Part shown: positions 8,983 to 18,441 of the stretch, one piece after another
How positions within the stretch are numbered: the stretch's first letter is position 1
Layout of the letters: each line of letters starts with the position of its first letter
NCBI RefSeq assembly: GCF_006438825.1
Contig: NZ_RCZP01000007.1
Coordinates: 141,066-205,065 of the forward strand
Source: Muricoccus nepalensis
GTDB taxonomy: Bacteria > Pseudomonadota > Alphaproteobacteria > Acetobacterales > Acetobacteraceae
Direction: 5' to 3'
DNA: 64,000 bases
The notes under the pieces: generated by a model
What the model was told of the DNA's origin: nothing
Databases searched by the model: none
Seen by the model: the letters and a program-made list of their open reading frames with translations, nothing else
Program-made: the position numbers and the translations under genes

Positions 8983-9669
8983 ATGAACTTCCTCGATCGC
9001 CGCCCGCGGCGCGAGATCACCGATGCCCTGCGAGCCACGGTCCTGGAGGACCTCCCGGAACTGGCGCAGATCGGGAACGAGGAGCTGCGGCGCAAGTGCA
9101 TCGAAGTCTGGTGCCTCGCCCTTTCAGAGAGCAGCTTCGCCCGCGTCTCCGAGGTCCCCGGGGAATCCAACCCTGGCCAGTTCGCGCTTAGGCGGGGCGA
9201 CCAGGCCACGCACCTGCGCGGCGTGGCCCGCCTCGCCCTCTCCATCGCCGATGAGTTCGCGGCGGTGGACCCGGCCGTGCGGATCGACCGCGACCTGGTG
9301 ATCGCCGGCGGGCTCACGCACGACGTGGGCAAGCCCTGGGAGTTCGACGCGGCCAACCGGGCGCGCTGGACGGGCGATCCCTCGGCCACGGGCCTGCCCT
9401 CCCTGCGCCATCCCGTCTACGGCGCGCATCTCTGCATCGCGGCCGGGCTGCCGGAGGAGCTGGCGCACATCGCCCTCGCCCATTCCTTCGAGGGGGAGCA
9501 CCTGATCCGCAGCCTGGAATGCCTCATCGTGCAGCGGGCCGATCACCTCTGGTGGTCGATCGCCGGCGGCTGCGGGCTGCTGCACCCCTCGGGCGACGCC
9601 ATCCTCGAAGCCCGGAAGATCGTGCCGCGGCCGCTCCGCGACGGACCTCCCTCCCGGAACCCAACATGA
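8983..9669 (+). CDS. HD-domain phosphohydrolase-like protein
   Basis: 228 aa. THLRGVARLAL (about residues 66-76) gives the first His, and GGLTHDVGKPWEF the HD pair. Later His residues in RHPVYGAH and IALAHSFEGE complete a plausible metal site, so the HD fold looks intact. It has no signal peptide and is cytoplasmic. It sits between two Bug binding proteins, 7 bases behind one and overlapping the next by ATGA. That is an unusual setting for an HD protein, and it may be a metabolic hydrolase of this pathway and not a signalling enzyme. Confidence 0.8.
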   Translation: MNFLDRRPRREITDALRATVLEDLPELAQIGNEELRRKCIEVWCLALSESSFARVSEVPGESNPGQFALRRGDQATHLRGVARLALSIADEFAAVDPAVRIDRDLVIAGGLTHDVGKPWEFDAANRARWTGDPSATGLPSLRHPVYGAHLCIAAGLPEELAHIALAHSFEGEHLIRSLECLIVQRADHLWWSIAGGCGLLHPSGDAILEARKIVPRPLRDGPPSRNPT

Positions 9670-10655
9670 GACCGATCCACCGCCGCACCGCCCTGTTCCT
9701 GCCCGCGTTCCTCACCGGCAACCCGGCCCGCGCGGACTGGCCCGACCGGCCGGTCCGGATCATCGTGCCCTTCGCGCCCGGCGGCAGCTCCGACCTCATC
9801 GCGCGGCTGATCGGGACGGAGTTGCAGGCGCGCCTGGGCCAGCCCGGCGAAACGGGGCGCTTCGCCGTGGTGGTCGAGAACCGCGGGGGCGCCAACGGCG
9901 CCATCGGCATGGCGGCCGCGGCCCAGGCTCCCGCGGACGGCTACACCCTCGTGGAAGGCCATATCGGAACCCACGCGATCACGCCGGCCATCATGCGCAC
10001 CCCCGGCTACGACACGCTGCGCGACTTCACGACCGTCGCCGTTCCCGCCACCTCGTCCTCGGTGCTGGTGGTGCCGCAATCCAGCCCCGTCCGGGACCTG
10101 CGGGGCCTGCTGGACCTCGCGCGCGCGAAGCCGGGCGGACTCAGCTACGGCTCTCCCGGGATCGGCTCGCCGTCGCATGTCACGGTCGTCCTGCTGTCGA
10201 AGATGACCGGGGTCGTGGCGCAGCACGTGCCGTACCGCGGCGGCGGCCCGGCGGTGACGGACCTGGTGAACGGGACGCTGGACTTCATGTTCGCCGGCCC
10301 GTCGGAGGTGATGGGGCAGATCCAGTCCGGTCGGCTGCGCGCCCTGGCGACGACGGGGGAGAGGCGCTCGCCGGGCAGCCCGGACCTGCCGACGGTCGCG
10401 GAGGCGGGGGTTCCGGGCTTCCGGTTCACCGTCTGGCACGCGCTGTCCGCGCGCGTGGGAACGCCGCCGGTGCTGCTCGAGCGGCTCCGGCAGGAGGTCG
10501 CGGCCATCCTGGCCACGGGGACGATGCAGGCGCGCCTTCGGGACGTCGGCCTGGAGCCCGGCATCCCCGATCCCGCCGCCGCGGACGCCATGCTGCGGGC
10601 CGAGGTGATCCGCTGGGGAAGGCTGGTCCACGAGGCCGGCATCCAGGCAGACTGA
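9666..10655 (+). CDS. Bug/TctC-family tripartite tricarboxylate transporter substrate-binding protein
   Basis: 329 aa from ATG 9666, overlapping the HD gene stop. A short signal (HRRTALFLPAFLTGNPARA) is followed by DWPDRPVRIIVPFAPGGSSD. The VVVENRGGANGAIG loop and VPYRGGGPAVTDLVNG confirm the family. Unlike its neighbour it has an insertion (QPGETGRFA) before the VENR loop. It is the second binding protein of the enolase/HD operon, perhaps with a different ligand. Confidence 0.92.
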   Translation: MRPIHRRTALFLPAFLTGNPARADWPDRPVRIIVPFAPGGSSDLIARLIGTELQARLGQPGETGRFAVVVENRGGANGAIGMAAAAQAPADGYTLVEGHIGTHAITPAIMRTPGYDTLRDFTTVAVPATSSSVLVVPQSSPVRDLRGLLDLARAKPGGLSYGSPGIGSPSHVTVVLLSKMTGVVAQHVPYRGGGPAVTDLVNGTLDFMFAGPSEVMGQIQSGRLRALATTGERRSPGSPDLPTVAEAGVPGFRFTVWHALSARVGTPPVLLERLRQEVAAILATGTMQARLRDVGLEPGIPDPAAADAMLRAEVIRWGRLVHEAGIQAD

Positions 10656-10682
10656 ACGGCACGAGCCGGCGGGACGCGTCTT

Positions 10683-11420
10683 TCAGGACGAAGGAAAGAG
10701 ATCGGGCCGATCCGTCGTGATGAGCGCCACCGGCGCCTCGAGCCAGCGAGCGATCTCCGCTTCGTCGTTGATGACCCAGGCGCCGAGCCGAGCCGGACCA
10801 ACCCGCCGCAGCAGGACATCCATCTCCCGCGATAGAAGGGCGTGGTGAACCGCGACGTAGTCGGCCTGGATCTCATCCAGCCGGTCCAGCACCGCCTCCA
10901 GCCCCCCGAGCTTCTCGGCGGAGGAACCGCTGACCGAAGCCAGCAGACGGCCGTCGGGAGCGGCCGTGCGCAGGCGTTGCAGAACGTCCGGCCAGAAGGA
11001 CGTCAGCACCGTGCGCTCCGCAAGGCCGCGCCGGCGCAGGTGCTCCGCCACGCGCGCCTCAAGGCCCGGGTAGGGGACCCCCGCGACGTCCACCTTCAGC
11101 TCGATGTGCAACTCCACGCCCGAGGGCGCGAGCACGTCCAGCACCTCGTCGAGCGAGGGCACTCCTTCCTCGCTGCCGAGGAGGCGGGTGCGGCGCAGTT
11201 CCGCCATGCTGCGGGCGGCAACCGGGCCGCTGGCATCGGTGGTGCGGTCGAGGGTGGGATCGTGGATGATCGCGAGATCGCCGTCGCGGGTGGGATGCAC
11301 GTCGAATTCCACGCCGGCCACGCCGAGGCCGAGCACGTTGCGGAAGCCCGTCAGGCCGTTTTCCGGCCAGAGGTCGCGGGCACCGCGATGGCCGATGATG
11401 CGCTTGGCGATGGTGGTCAT
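10683..11420 (-). CDS. ugpQ: Glycerophosphodiester phosphodiesterase
   Basis: 245 aa from ATG 11420, overlapping the permease stop by ATGA. RIIGHRGARDLWPENG near the N-terminus gives the catalytic His and the metal-binding Glu. GVEFDVHPTRDGDLAIIHDP contributes the second acidic/His cluster, and ELHIELK and the C-terminal INDEAEI region fit the TIM-barrel GDPD fold. No signal peptide, so it is cytosolic. It hydrolyses glycerophosphodiesters to glycerol-3-phosphate plus an alcohol. It is the last gene of a ugpBAE-like operon, the same position as ugpQ in E. coli. Confidence 0.9.
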   Translation of the reverse strand: MTTIAKRIIGHRGARDLWPENGLTGFRNVLGLGVAGVEFDVHPTRDGDLAIIHDPTLDRTTDASGPVAARSMAELRRTRLLGSEEGVPSLDEVLDVLAPSGVELHIELKVDVAGVPYPGLEARVAEHLRRRGLAERTVLTSFWPDVLQRLRTAAPDGRLLASVSGSSAEKLGGLEAVLDRLDEIQADYVAVHHALLSREMDVLLRRVGPARLGAWVINDEAEIARWLEAPVALITTDRPDLFPSS

Positions 11421-12337
11421 TTCCCGGACTCGATAAGACCCTTCACGAACCAGCGCTGCAGCAGCAGCACGACCACGATTGGCGGAAGCATGGCGAGCAG
11501 GGCAGCGTTCATCGTCAGGTTCCAGGCGGGGATGGAGTCGCCGTGCGGCACCAGCTGCTTGATGCCGACCACCACGGTCGTCATCGTCGGCTCGGTCGTG
11601 AAGAGCAGGGGCCAGAGATACTGGTTCCACCCGAACAGGAAGAAGATGATGCCCAGCGCCGCCAGGTTGGGGCGCGACATGGGCAGGAGGATGGTCCAGA
11701 AGAAGCGCATGGGGGAGGCGCCATCGATCCGCGCGGCGTCGCAGAGCTCGTCCGGGATGGTCAGGAAGAACTGGCGGAACAGGAAGGTGGCCGTCGCGGA
11801 GGCCATCAGCGGGAAGATGAGGCCCGAGTAGGAGTTCAGCAGGCTCCAGTTCGCCGAGACCTCCAGCCGCCAGCCGGTCATGGCCTGCACCAGGCTGTCC
11901 ACGCCGCTCAGCTGCACGAGCAGGCGCAGCGGCATGAGCACGTCCGTCATGGCCTCGAAGGTCGGCACGATGCGGACCTCCACCGGCAGCATCAGCGAGA
12001 GGAAGATCAGCCAGAAGACCGTGCCGCGGAACCGGAAGCGGAAATAGGTGATCGCGAAGGCCGAGAGCAGCGAAATGGCGAGCTTGCCGACGGCGATGCC
12101 GAGCGCGACGATGACGGAGTTGAGCAACAGCCGCCCCAGCCCGATGCGGGTCCAGACCGCCCGGGCGTTCTCGACGAAGGCGCCGCCGGGCAGAAAGGGG
12201 AGGGGGACCTGCTGCACCTCCGCGGTCGTCAGCGAACCCGCGACGAGCGCGTAGTAGAGCGGCAGGCAGGTCAGCAGCGCCGCGACGACCAGGATCGCGT
12301 GGCAGGCGGCGTCGAGCCAGGAGGCGCGCTCGATCAT
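11417..12337 (-). CDS. UgpE-like ABC transporter permease (MalG type)
   Basis: 306 aa from ATG 12337, overlapping the preceding permease stop by ATGA. It has about six membrane segments; the first is AILVVAALLTCLPLYYALVA. The EAA loop is at DAARIDGASPMRFFWTILLP, which docks onto the ATPase. The pattern matches the second permease of carbohydrate/glycerol-3-phosphate importers. It pairs with the UgpA-like permease upstream. Confidence 0.92.
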   Translation of the reverse strand: MIERASWLDAACHAILVVAALLTCLPLYYALVAGSLTTAEVQQVPLPFLPGGAFVENARAVWTRIGLGRLLLNSVIVALGIAVGKLAISLLSAFAITYFRFRFRGTVFWLIFLSLMLPVEVRIVPTFEAMTDVLMPLRLLVQLSGVDSLVQAMTGWRLEVSANWSLLNSYSGLIFPLMASATATFLFRQFFLTIPDELCDAARIDGASPMRFFWTILLPMSRPNLAALGIIFFLFGWNQYLWPLLFTTEPTMTTVVVGIKQLVPHGDSIPAWNLTMNAALLAMLPPIVVVLLLQRWFVKGLIESGK

Positions 12338-13317
12338 TGCGACACGTCGTAGCTGATCCGCCGCTCGATGAGGCGGAACTGGATGACCGTCAGGCTGATG
12401 GCGAAGATCATCAGCAGCACCGACTGCGCGGCCGAGGAGCCGAGGTCGAGGTTCACGAAGCCGTCCACGTAAACCTTGTAGACGAGGATGTTGGTCGCCG
12501 CCGCCGGCCCGCCGCGCGTGGTGGCGTCGATGATCGCGAAGGTCTCGAAGAGGCCGTAGACGGTGTTCATGACCAGCAGGAAGAAGACCGTCGGCGCGAT
12601 CATCGGCAGCACGATCCAGAAGAAGCGCCGGAGCGGCCGCGCCCCGTCCACCGCCGCCGCCTCGATCACGGAGCGCGGCACGGAGCCCAGCGCGGCCACG
12701 AGGAAGATGTAGTCGTAGCAAAGGTGCTTCCAGGACGCCGTGAGGATCACCAGCAGCAGGGCGTCGTCACCCGACCGGTTCGGATCCCAGGCGATCCCGA
12801 GGGCGTGGAGCAGGGCGGCGGCAGGACCGACGATCGGGTTGAACAGGAAGGCCCAGACGAAGCCCGCGATGGCCGGCGCGATGGCGTAGGGCAGCAACAG
12901 CACGGCGCGGTAGGCGGTGCGCCCGCGCGCCACCCGGTCGGTCGCGAAGGCGAGGAGGAGCCCGACGCCGAAGGTCAGCGCGGTGGTGGCGAGGGTGAAG
13001 TTGACGGAGAGGCGGAGCGATTCCCAGTACTCGGCGCTCCGCAGCAGGGCGGTGATGTTCTCCAGCCCGACGAAGTGCACCTCTTGCCCGAAGGGGTCTT
13101 GCAGCAGGAAGGCCTGGGCAAGGCCGCGGATGGCCGGGATGAAGAAGAACATTAGGAGGATGACGAGCTGCGGCGCCAGCAGGACAAGCGGCAGGACCTG
13201 ACCCGCGAAGCCCGACGACTTGATGCCGTGCAGGCTCTCCGGACGTGCCTTGCGGCGCAGGAAGGCCGGCCAGGACAGCCGCCGCGGGGGCAGGGCCGGG
13301 ATCGCGGTCTCGCTCAC
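12334..13317 (-). CDS. UgpA-like ABC transporter permease (MalF type)
   Basis: 327 aa, about six membrane segments, preceded by a ~45-residue basic cytoplasmic N-terminus. The EAA motif is EAAAVDGARPLRRFFWIVLP. TRGGPAAATNILVYKVY is a typical periplasmic-side motif of MalF-like permeases. It starts 17 bases after the binding-protein stop, and its end overlaps the UgpE-like start. Confidence 0.92.
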   Translation of the reverse strand: MSETAIPALPPRRLSWPAFLRRKARPESLHGIKSSGFAGQVLPLVLLAPQLVILLMFFFIPAIRGLAQAFLLQDPFGQEVHFVGLENITALLRSAEYWESLRLSVNFTLATTALTFGVGLLLAFATDRVARGRTAYRAVLLLPYAIAPAIAGFVWAFLFNPIVGPAAALLHALGIAWDPNRSGDDALLLVILTASWKHLCYDYIFLVAALGSVPRSVIEAAAVDGARPLRRFFWIVLPMIAPTVFFLLVMNTVYGLFETFAIIDATTRGGPAAATNILVYKVYVDGFVNLDLGSSAAQSVLLMIFAISLTVIQFRLIERRISYDVSQ

Positions 13318-13333
13318 GCGCGCGCCGCCGGCA

Positions 13334-14656
13334 TCAGTAGCGGCCGGCGTTCAGCCGCTCGAAGCGGCGGAGGATCTCGTTTCCGCGCGACACGGCGTCG
13401 TCCATCGCCTGCTGCGGCGGCTTCTGCCCGCCGAAGGCGCGTTCCGCCTCCTCCCGCTGCGCGAACATGGTCTGGGTGAAGTTGCCGAAGCGGTAGCCGA
13501 GCGAATTGGCCGTCGGCTCGCCCCGCGTCAGCTGCTTGACCGCGATTTCCTGCGTCGGCCTTTCCCGGTACCAGCCCTGGCTCTGCGCCAGCGCGTAGGC
13601 GGCGTTCGTCGCGGGCACGTAGCCGGTCGCCTTGTGCCACCAGACCTGCGTCTCCGGCTTGGCCACGAAGGCCAGGAAGGACGCCGTGCCGGCGTTGTCG
13701 GCGTCGGCATGCCCCCGCAGCGCCCAGAGCACCGCGCCCCCGATGACGCTGTTCCGCGGCGTGCGCCCTTCCTCATAGGGCAGGGGCACCGCGTCCCATT
13801 CGAGGTTGGCGGCCGCCATGACGGCGGCGTGGGTGGCGGTGGACGCGATGAAGGTGGCCGAGCGGCCGGAGGTGAAGACCGCCGCCGCCGCGACCCCTTG
13901 CCCCGCCGTCTGCAGCAGCCCGTCGTCCATCCAGCGCTTCATCCGGCCGACCTGCTGGACCACGGGGGTGCGGTTGTAGGTAAACTCGGTGTCCAGCCCG
14001 CCGAAGCCGTTGTTCTTCGTGGCGTACTGGTAGTCGTTGATGGCGCTGTAGTTCTCGAACCAGCTCCAGTGGTAGTCGTCGGCCATGATGCTGCCGGGGC
14101 CGCCGGCCGCCTTCACCTGCCGCAGCTGCTGCTCCAGCGCCTGCCAGGTCTCGGCGGGCTTCTCCAGCCCGGCCTTGGCGAAATGCGCCTTGTTGAAGAA
14201 CAGGATGGGCGTGGAGGAGTTGAAGGGCATCGCCGCCAGCTCGCCCTTGTGGGTGTAGTAGCCGGCGATCGGCTTGATGAAGTCGGCCCAGTTGATGTTG
14301 TGCCGCTGCGCCGCCATCAGCTCCTGCACCGGCACGACAGCGCCGGAGAGCAGCATGGTCATGAAGCCTCGCTCGTAGATCTGGACGAGCTGCGGCTGGG
14401 TGCGCGTGCGGTAGGCGGCAACGGTGGCGTTGATCAGCTCGTCGTAGGTGCCCTTGAAGATGGGCGTCACGGCGAAGTCGGACTGGGCCGCGTTGAACTG
14501 CCGCGTCATCTCCTCCAGCCGCTCCCCGTTCACGCCGCTCATCGCGTGCCAGAAGCGGATCTCCCGGGGGGCCGCCGAGGCCGGACGGGCGCGGAGAAGA
14601 GGCAGCGCGCCGGCGCTGCCGGCCAGGATCGCGCGGCGGGAGACTGCCATCGACAT
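13334..14656 (-). CDS. UgpB-like extracellular glycerol-3-phosphate/glycerophosphodiester-binding protein
   Basis: 440 aa with a Tat-like signal (SRRAILAGSAGALPLLRA) cleaved near residue 28. The mature N-terminus REIRFWHAMSGVNGERLEEM and the following FKGTYDELINATVAAYRT closely follow the UgpB pattern. The long C-terminal half with RFGNFTQTMFAQREEAERAF also fits. It is first in a B-A-E-Q order operon. Unlike E. coli, the operon lacks ugpC; the nearest matching ATPase is encoded at 21575-22762. A candidate SorC operator lies about 140 bases upstream of the start. Confidence 0.88.
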   Translation of the reverse strand: MSMAVSRRAILAGSAGALPLLRARPASAAPREIRFWHAMSGVNGERLEEMTRQFNAAQSDFAVTPIFKGTYDELINATVAAYRTRTQPQLVQIYERGFMTMLLSGAVVPVQELMAAQRHNINWADFIKPIAGYYTHKGELAAMPFNSSTPILFFNKAHFAKAGLEKPAETWQALEQQLRQVKAAGGPGSIMADDYHWSWFENYSAINDYQYATKNNGFGGLDTEFTYNRTPVVQQVGRMKRWMDDGLLQTAGQGVAAAAVFTSGRSATFIASTATHAAVMAAANLEWDAVPLPYEEGRTPRNSVIGGAVLWALRGHADADNAGTASFLAFVAKPETQVWWHKATGYVPATNAAYALAQSQGWYRERPTQEIAVKQLTRGEPTANSLGYRFGNFTQTMFAQREEAERAFGGQKPPQQAMDDAVSRGNEILRRFERLNAGRY

Positions 14657-14792
14657 CTCGTCTCTTCCTTCCCTTTGTCACGCCGGCACGCTGCGGTGCC
14701 TTGGGCGGCTGCGATGCGGTCGGGCAGGGGACAGCCCGCCGATCCCGGCCGCGCCCGCAGGCTAATCGGCAGGTAAGCACGTGTAAATCGGA

Positions 14793-14813
14793 GCGCACAA
14801 TTGTAATATGCGC
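14793..14813. promoter_or_regulatory. Candidate SorC-type operator upstream of the ugpB-like operon
   Basis: A 21-bp imperfect palindrome with arms GCGCA and TGCGC (7 of 10 positions paired) contains CGCACAATTGTA at 14794-14805. The identical 12-mer recurs at 23705-23716 in front of the second ABC operon. It is AT-rich against a very GC-rich background. It lies in the divergent region of the binding-protein gene and the SorC-type regulator. Confidence 0.6.
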
Positions 14814-14871
14814 CGCCGCGTGACAGCGGGCGCCGCGTCGCCCCGCCTGCCCGGCCGGAAGGGAGCAGGCC

Positions 14872-15819
14872 TTGAGCGGATCGGACGAGCAGTTGCAGGT
14901 GCGCGTCGCCTGGCTCTACCACATGGAGGACCTGACCCAGGCGGAGATCGCGGCGCGGCTGGGCCTCACCCGCCTGCGCGTGAACCGCATCCTGTCGGAG
15001 TGCCGGGCCAGCGGCCTCGTGCGCGTCCACCTCGCCTCCCGCCTGGAAAGCTGCGTCGCGCTGGAGGCCCGGCTGGTACAGGATTTCGGCCTCGCCGACG
15101 CCGTGATCGTGCCGACCCCGGACGACCCGGCGAAGCTGCCCGGGCTGATCGGCATGGCCGCCGGCGACCATCTCTCCCGCTATCTCGCGCGGGCGGAGGT
15201 CTCGGTCTTCGGCGTCGGCTGGGGCGCCACCCTGCGGGAGACGATCCGCCACATCGCCCAGGCCGACCTGCCGGACCTCTGGGTCACGGCGATGATGGGG
15301 GGCCTGACCCAGGGGCTGGAGCTGAACACCTTCGAGACGGCGGGGGAGCTGGCGCGGCGGCTGAACGCGCAGTGCACCTACCTGGCCGCGCCGATCTACG
15401 CGGGCAGCGCGCAGTCGCGCGACACGCTGGTGGCGCTGGACGTCTTCGCCGAGGTCTTCGCCCGCATCCGCGCGGTGGACCTGGCGCTGCTGAGCCTGGG
15501 CGACCTCAGCCCGCGTTCCCTTCTCATCCGCCACGGCCTGCCGAACGACGTCACGGTGCGGGAGCTGAAGGCCGCCGGCGCGGTGGGCGACGTGCTCGGG
15601 CAGTTCCTCGATGCCACGGGCCGGCCCATCGACCACCCGATCAACGAACGGGTGATCGGCCTGCCCTCGGCCCAGCTGGCGGAGGTCCGCCACGTGGTGC
15701 TGGCCGCCGGCGGCCGGCACAAGACCGCGGTGATCGCGGCCGCGCTGCGCGGCGGCATCCCGCGCGTGCTGGTCACGGACGAGGAGACGGCCCGGGCCGC
15801 GCTGTCACTCGCGGGCTGA
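14872..15819 (+). CDS. SorC/DeoR-type sugar-binding transcriptional regulator
   Basis: 315 aa. The TTG start at 14872 has GGGAGCAGG upstream; the frame begins SGSDEQLQVRVAWLYHMEDL. The helix-turn-helix is LTQAEIAARLGLTRLRVNRI (about residues 21-40). The C-terminal sugar-phosphate-binding domain is of the SorC type (GVGWGATLRE, LGDLSPRSL, GRHKTAVIAAALRGG). It is divergent from the ugpB-like operon and its last 15 bases overlap the kinase gene of the second ABC operon. This position and the shared 12-mer make it the likely regulator of both. Confidence 0.92.
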   Translation: MSGSDEQLQVRVAWLYHMEDLTQAEIAARLGLTRLRVNRILSECRASGLVRVHLASRLESCVALEARLVQDFGLADAVIVPTPDDPAKLPGLIGMAAGDHLSRYLARAEVSVFGVGWGATLRETIRHIAQADLPDLWVTAMMGGLTQGLELNTFETAGELARRLNAQCTYLAAPIYAGSAQSRDTLVALDVFAEVFARIRAVDLALLSLGDLSPRSLLIRHGLPNDVTVRELKAAGAVGDVLGQFLDATGRPIDHPINERVIGLPSAQLAEVRHVVLAAGGRHKTAVIAAALRGGIPRVLVTDEETARAALSLAG

Positions 15820-17400
15820 GGCCGCGAGGGCGGCCGAGGCGCGCATCGCGGCGTTCCGGGCCTCGAACAGGCCCAGGTAGATGCCATGGGCCAGGTCATG
15901 CGCCCGCGCCCAGGCGGGGTGGGCGGGTTGCGCGACCGCGCCGGGCGCCATGGCCGACACCGCCGAGAGCAGGTCCGGGTGCCAGCCGGCCGCCACGGCC
16001 GCCGTCATCGCCGTGCCCAGCAGCACCGGCTCGGCGCTGCGCGGCAGCACCAGCTCCCGCCCCAGCGCGTCGCGGTAGAGGGCGACGAGGAGCGGGTTGC
16101 GCGCGTGCCCGCCGGAGAGCGCGACGCGGCGGATGGCGTAGCCGTGCGCGTCCAGGTGGTCGAGGATCTGGCGGGCCTGGAGCGCGATGCCCCGGGCGGT
16201 GGCGTAGTAGGCTTCCAGGAAGTCGCGCTCCCCCCGCTCCTCGCCGAGGCCGGTGAGGAGGGCCCGTGCCCGGCCCTCGCCCAGGGGCGACCGGTTGCCC
16301 AGCCAGTCCGGCACGACGTGCCGGCCGGCGGCGAAGGCCGGGCCCTCCTCCTCCAGCCGGCGGGCGATCTCGGCCACCGCCGCCGCGTGCTCCGCCGCGC
16401 CGGCGCGGCGCGGGCCCGCGGGATGGGAGGCCAGCACCGCGTCGAGCGCGGCGCCCGTCAGGGACTGCCCGGCCTCGTGCAGCCAGAGCCCGGGGAAGAC
16501 GGCGTCGCGGAAGGGGCCCCACACGCCGGGGATGCGGCGTTCCTCCGGGGCGAAGGCCATGATGCAGGTGGAGGTGCCGCCGATGAGGACGGCGGTGTTG
16601 TTCATGGCGGGCTCGAAGCCGCCGTCGAGCGCGCCGAGGGTGCCGGCCTCCGCGTCGATCAGCCCGACGGCGACCGGCACGCCGGGGGGCAGGCCGAACG
16701 CCGCCGCCGCCTCCGGCGCCAGTCGGCCGTGGAGGGCGCCGACCGGCAGCGGCGGCCGCGCGAGCGCGCCGCGGTCGAGCAGGTCGGCGATACCCAGCCG
16801 GTCCAGCAGGTCGCGCCGCCAGGCCTGCTCGCCCTCGGCGGGAAGGAAGGCCCACTTGCAGGCCAAGCCGCAGAGGGAATGCCGGTCCTCCCCCGTGGCG
16901 CGCCAGGCGAGGGCGTCGCAGAGGTCCCGCGCGCCGGTCACGCGGGCCCAGGCGGCGGGATCGTGCCGCTTGAGCCAGAGCAGCTTCGGCAGGTGCATCT
17001 CGGGCGAGAGGGTGCCGCCCATGCTGTGCAGCAGCCGGTCGCCCGTGGCCGTGATCATCTCCGCCTCGGCTTCCCCCCGGTGGTCGGCCCAGCAGAGGAC
17101 GTCCACGCCGCCTTCCAGGGGCGGCGCGCCGGTGTGGGACAGGGCGAGGGAGGAGGTGGCATCGAAGGCCATGGCGCTGACGCGCGCCGCCGCCCCCTCC
17201 TGGCGGGCGAGCGCGCCGCGCACGGCCGCGGCCACGGCGGCCCAGAGGGCGTCCATGCGGTACGCCGCGTGGCCGGGGGCCGGGCGCAGCAGGTCGAAGC
17301 CCGCGGAGGCGGTGGCGATCAGCGCGCCGGCGGCGTCGAACAGCCCGGCCCGGGCCGAGAGAGTGCCGACATCGACCGCCAGCAGGAGCCCGTCCCGCAC
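15805..17400 (-). CDS. FGGY-family carbohydrate kinase (ribulokinase-like)
   Basis: 531 aa from a GTG at 17400, directly behind the dehydrogenase stop. The N-terminal phosphate loop AVDVGTLSARAGLFD, the CWADHRG motif typical of ribulokinase-like members, and the C-terminal ALSGGHARNPLLVALYRDAL adenosine motif are all present. Such enzymes phosphorylate pentuloses, polyols or related sugars with ATP in the cytoplasm. It is the last gene of an ABC operon and follows a polyol-type dehydrogenase, giving a logical order of uptake, oxidation to a ketose, then phosphorylation. Confidence 0.9.
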   Translation of the reverse strand: MRDGLLLAVDVGTLSARAGLFDAAGALIATASAGFDLLRPAPGHAAYRMDALWAAVAAAVRGALARQEGAAARVSAMAFDATSSLALSHTGAPPLEGGVDVLCWADHRGEAEAEMITATGDRLLHSMGGTLSPEMHLPKLLWLKRHDPAAWARVTGARDLCDALAWRATGEDRHSLCGLACKWAFLPAEGEQAWRRDLLDRLGIADLLDRGALARPPLPVGALHGRLAPEAAAAFGLPPGVPVAVGLIDAEAGTLGALDGGFEPAMNNTAVLIGGTSTCIMAFAPEERRIPGVWGPFRDAVFPGLWLHEAGQSLTGAALDAVLASHPAGPRRAGAAEHAAAVAEIARRLEEEGPAFAAGRHVVPDWLGNRSPLGEGRARALLTGLGEERGERDFLEAYYATARGIALQARQILDHLDAHGYAIRRVALSGGHARNPLLVALYRDALGRELVLPRSAEPVLLGTAMTAAVAAGWHPDLLSAVSAMAPGAVAQPAHPAWARAHDLAHGIYLGLFEARNAAMRASAALAASARE

Positions 17401-18441
17401 CTAGGCGGCCGCGGCGTCGACGCCGTTGGGGTAGATGAGCGTCTTGATCACCCCGGGCGTATCGGCCGCGTGGCGTCGGAAGGCCTCGGCCGCCTCCTCC
17501 AGCCCGACACGGTGGGTGACGAGCGAGGCGACGTCCACCTTCCCCGCCGCCACCAGGGCGATCGCGCGCGGGTAGACCTCGCCCATGCGGCGGGAGAACT
17601 TGATCTTCAGCGCGCGGCGGCGGGCATCGGCGGCCGGCAGCGTGTAGGTGTCGCCGTCGGGGATGCCGACCAGCACGACGCGGCCGCCGATCCGGGCGGA
17701 GAGGATGGCGTCGCGGAAGCCGAGCGGGGAGTTGGTCGCCTCGATCACCAGGGACGCGCCCTCGCCCTCGGTCCAGGCCTGGATATCGGCGAGGGAGGTG
17801 CCGGCGCGGTCGGCGCCCAGGCGCTGCGCCATGGCCCGGCGATGCTCCAGCGGGTCGACGGCGAGGACCTCCCCGGCGCCGGCGGCCTTGAGCACCTGGA
17901 GGATCAGCAGCCCGATCGGCCCGCAACCCAGCAGCGCCACGCGCTCCAGCAAGCGGGGCTTGGCCAGGTCCACCGCGTGGATGGCGACGCCGAGCGGCTC
18001 CAGCATGACCGCGTCCAGCGGCGTGAAGCCCTCGGGCAGCGCGACGATCTGGCTGCGCGGCACCCAGATGCGCTGGGTCATCGCGCCGTCGAAGGGCGGC
18101 GCTCCGATGAACTCGACGTTCGGGCAGAGATTGGCATGGCCGGCATGGCAATAGGCGCAGTGCCCGCAGGCCTTGTTGGGGTCGACGGCGACCAGGGCGC
18201 CGCGCCGCAGGCCGAGCTCCCCGATGTCCTCGGTCAGCCAGCCGCCGAACTCGTGGCCGGGGACGAAGGGCGCCTTGATCGTCGCGGAGCCGATGCCGCC
18301 ATCCTTGTAGTAGTGCAGGTCGCTTCCGCAGAGTCCGACGGACGCGACGTCGAGCAGCGTCTCCCCGGGCCGCCCCTCCCGCAGGTTGAAGGGGGCGACA
18401 CGGGCGTCATGCGCGGCGTGGAGGAAGAGGGCGTTGCTCAT
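17401..18441 (-). CDS. Zinc-dependent alcohol dehydrogenase (L-idonate/sorbitol dehydrogenase-like)
   Basis: 346 aa. Catalytic zinc ligands are Cys in GLCGSDLHYYKDGGIG and His-Glu in VPGHEFGG. The structural zinc loop has four Cys in CGHCAYCHAGHANLC. The Rossmann motif is ALLGCGPIGLLILQVLKAAG. The SDLHYYKDG stretch is characteristic of L-idonate 5-dehydrogenases and sorbitol dehydrogenases. It probably oxidises the polyol imported by the adjacent ABC system to the ketose used by the FGGY kinase. Confidence 0.9.
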   Translation of the reverse strand: MSNALFLHAAHDARVAPFNLREGRPGETLLDVASVGLCGSDLHYYKDGGIGSATIKAPFVPGHEFGGWLTEDIGELGLRRGALVAVDPNKACGHCAYCHAGHANLCPNVEFIGAPPFDGAMTQRIWVPRSQIVALPEGFTPLDAVMLEPLGVAIHAVDLAKPRLLERVALLGCGPIGLLILQVLKAAGAGEVLAVDPLEHRRAMAQRLGADRAGTSLADIQAWTEGEGASLVIEATNSPLGFRDAILSARIGGRVVLVGIPDGDTYTLPAADARRRALKIKFSRRMGEVYPRAIALVAAGKVDVASLVTHRVGLEEAAEAFRRHAADTPGVIKTLIYPNGVDAAAA

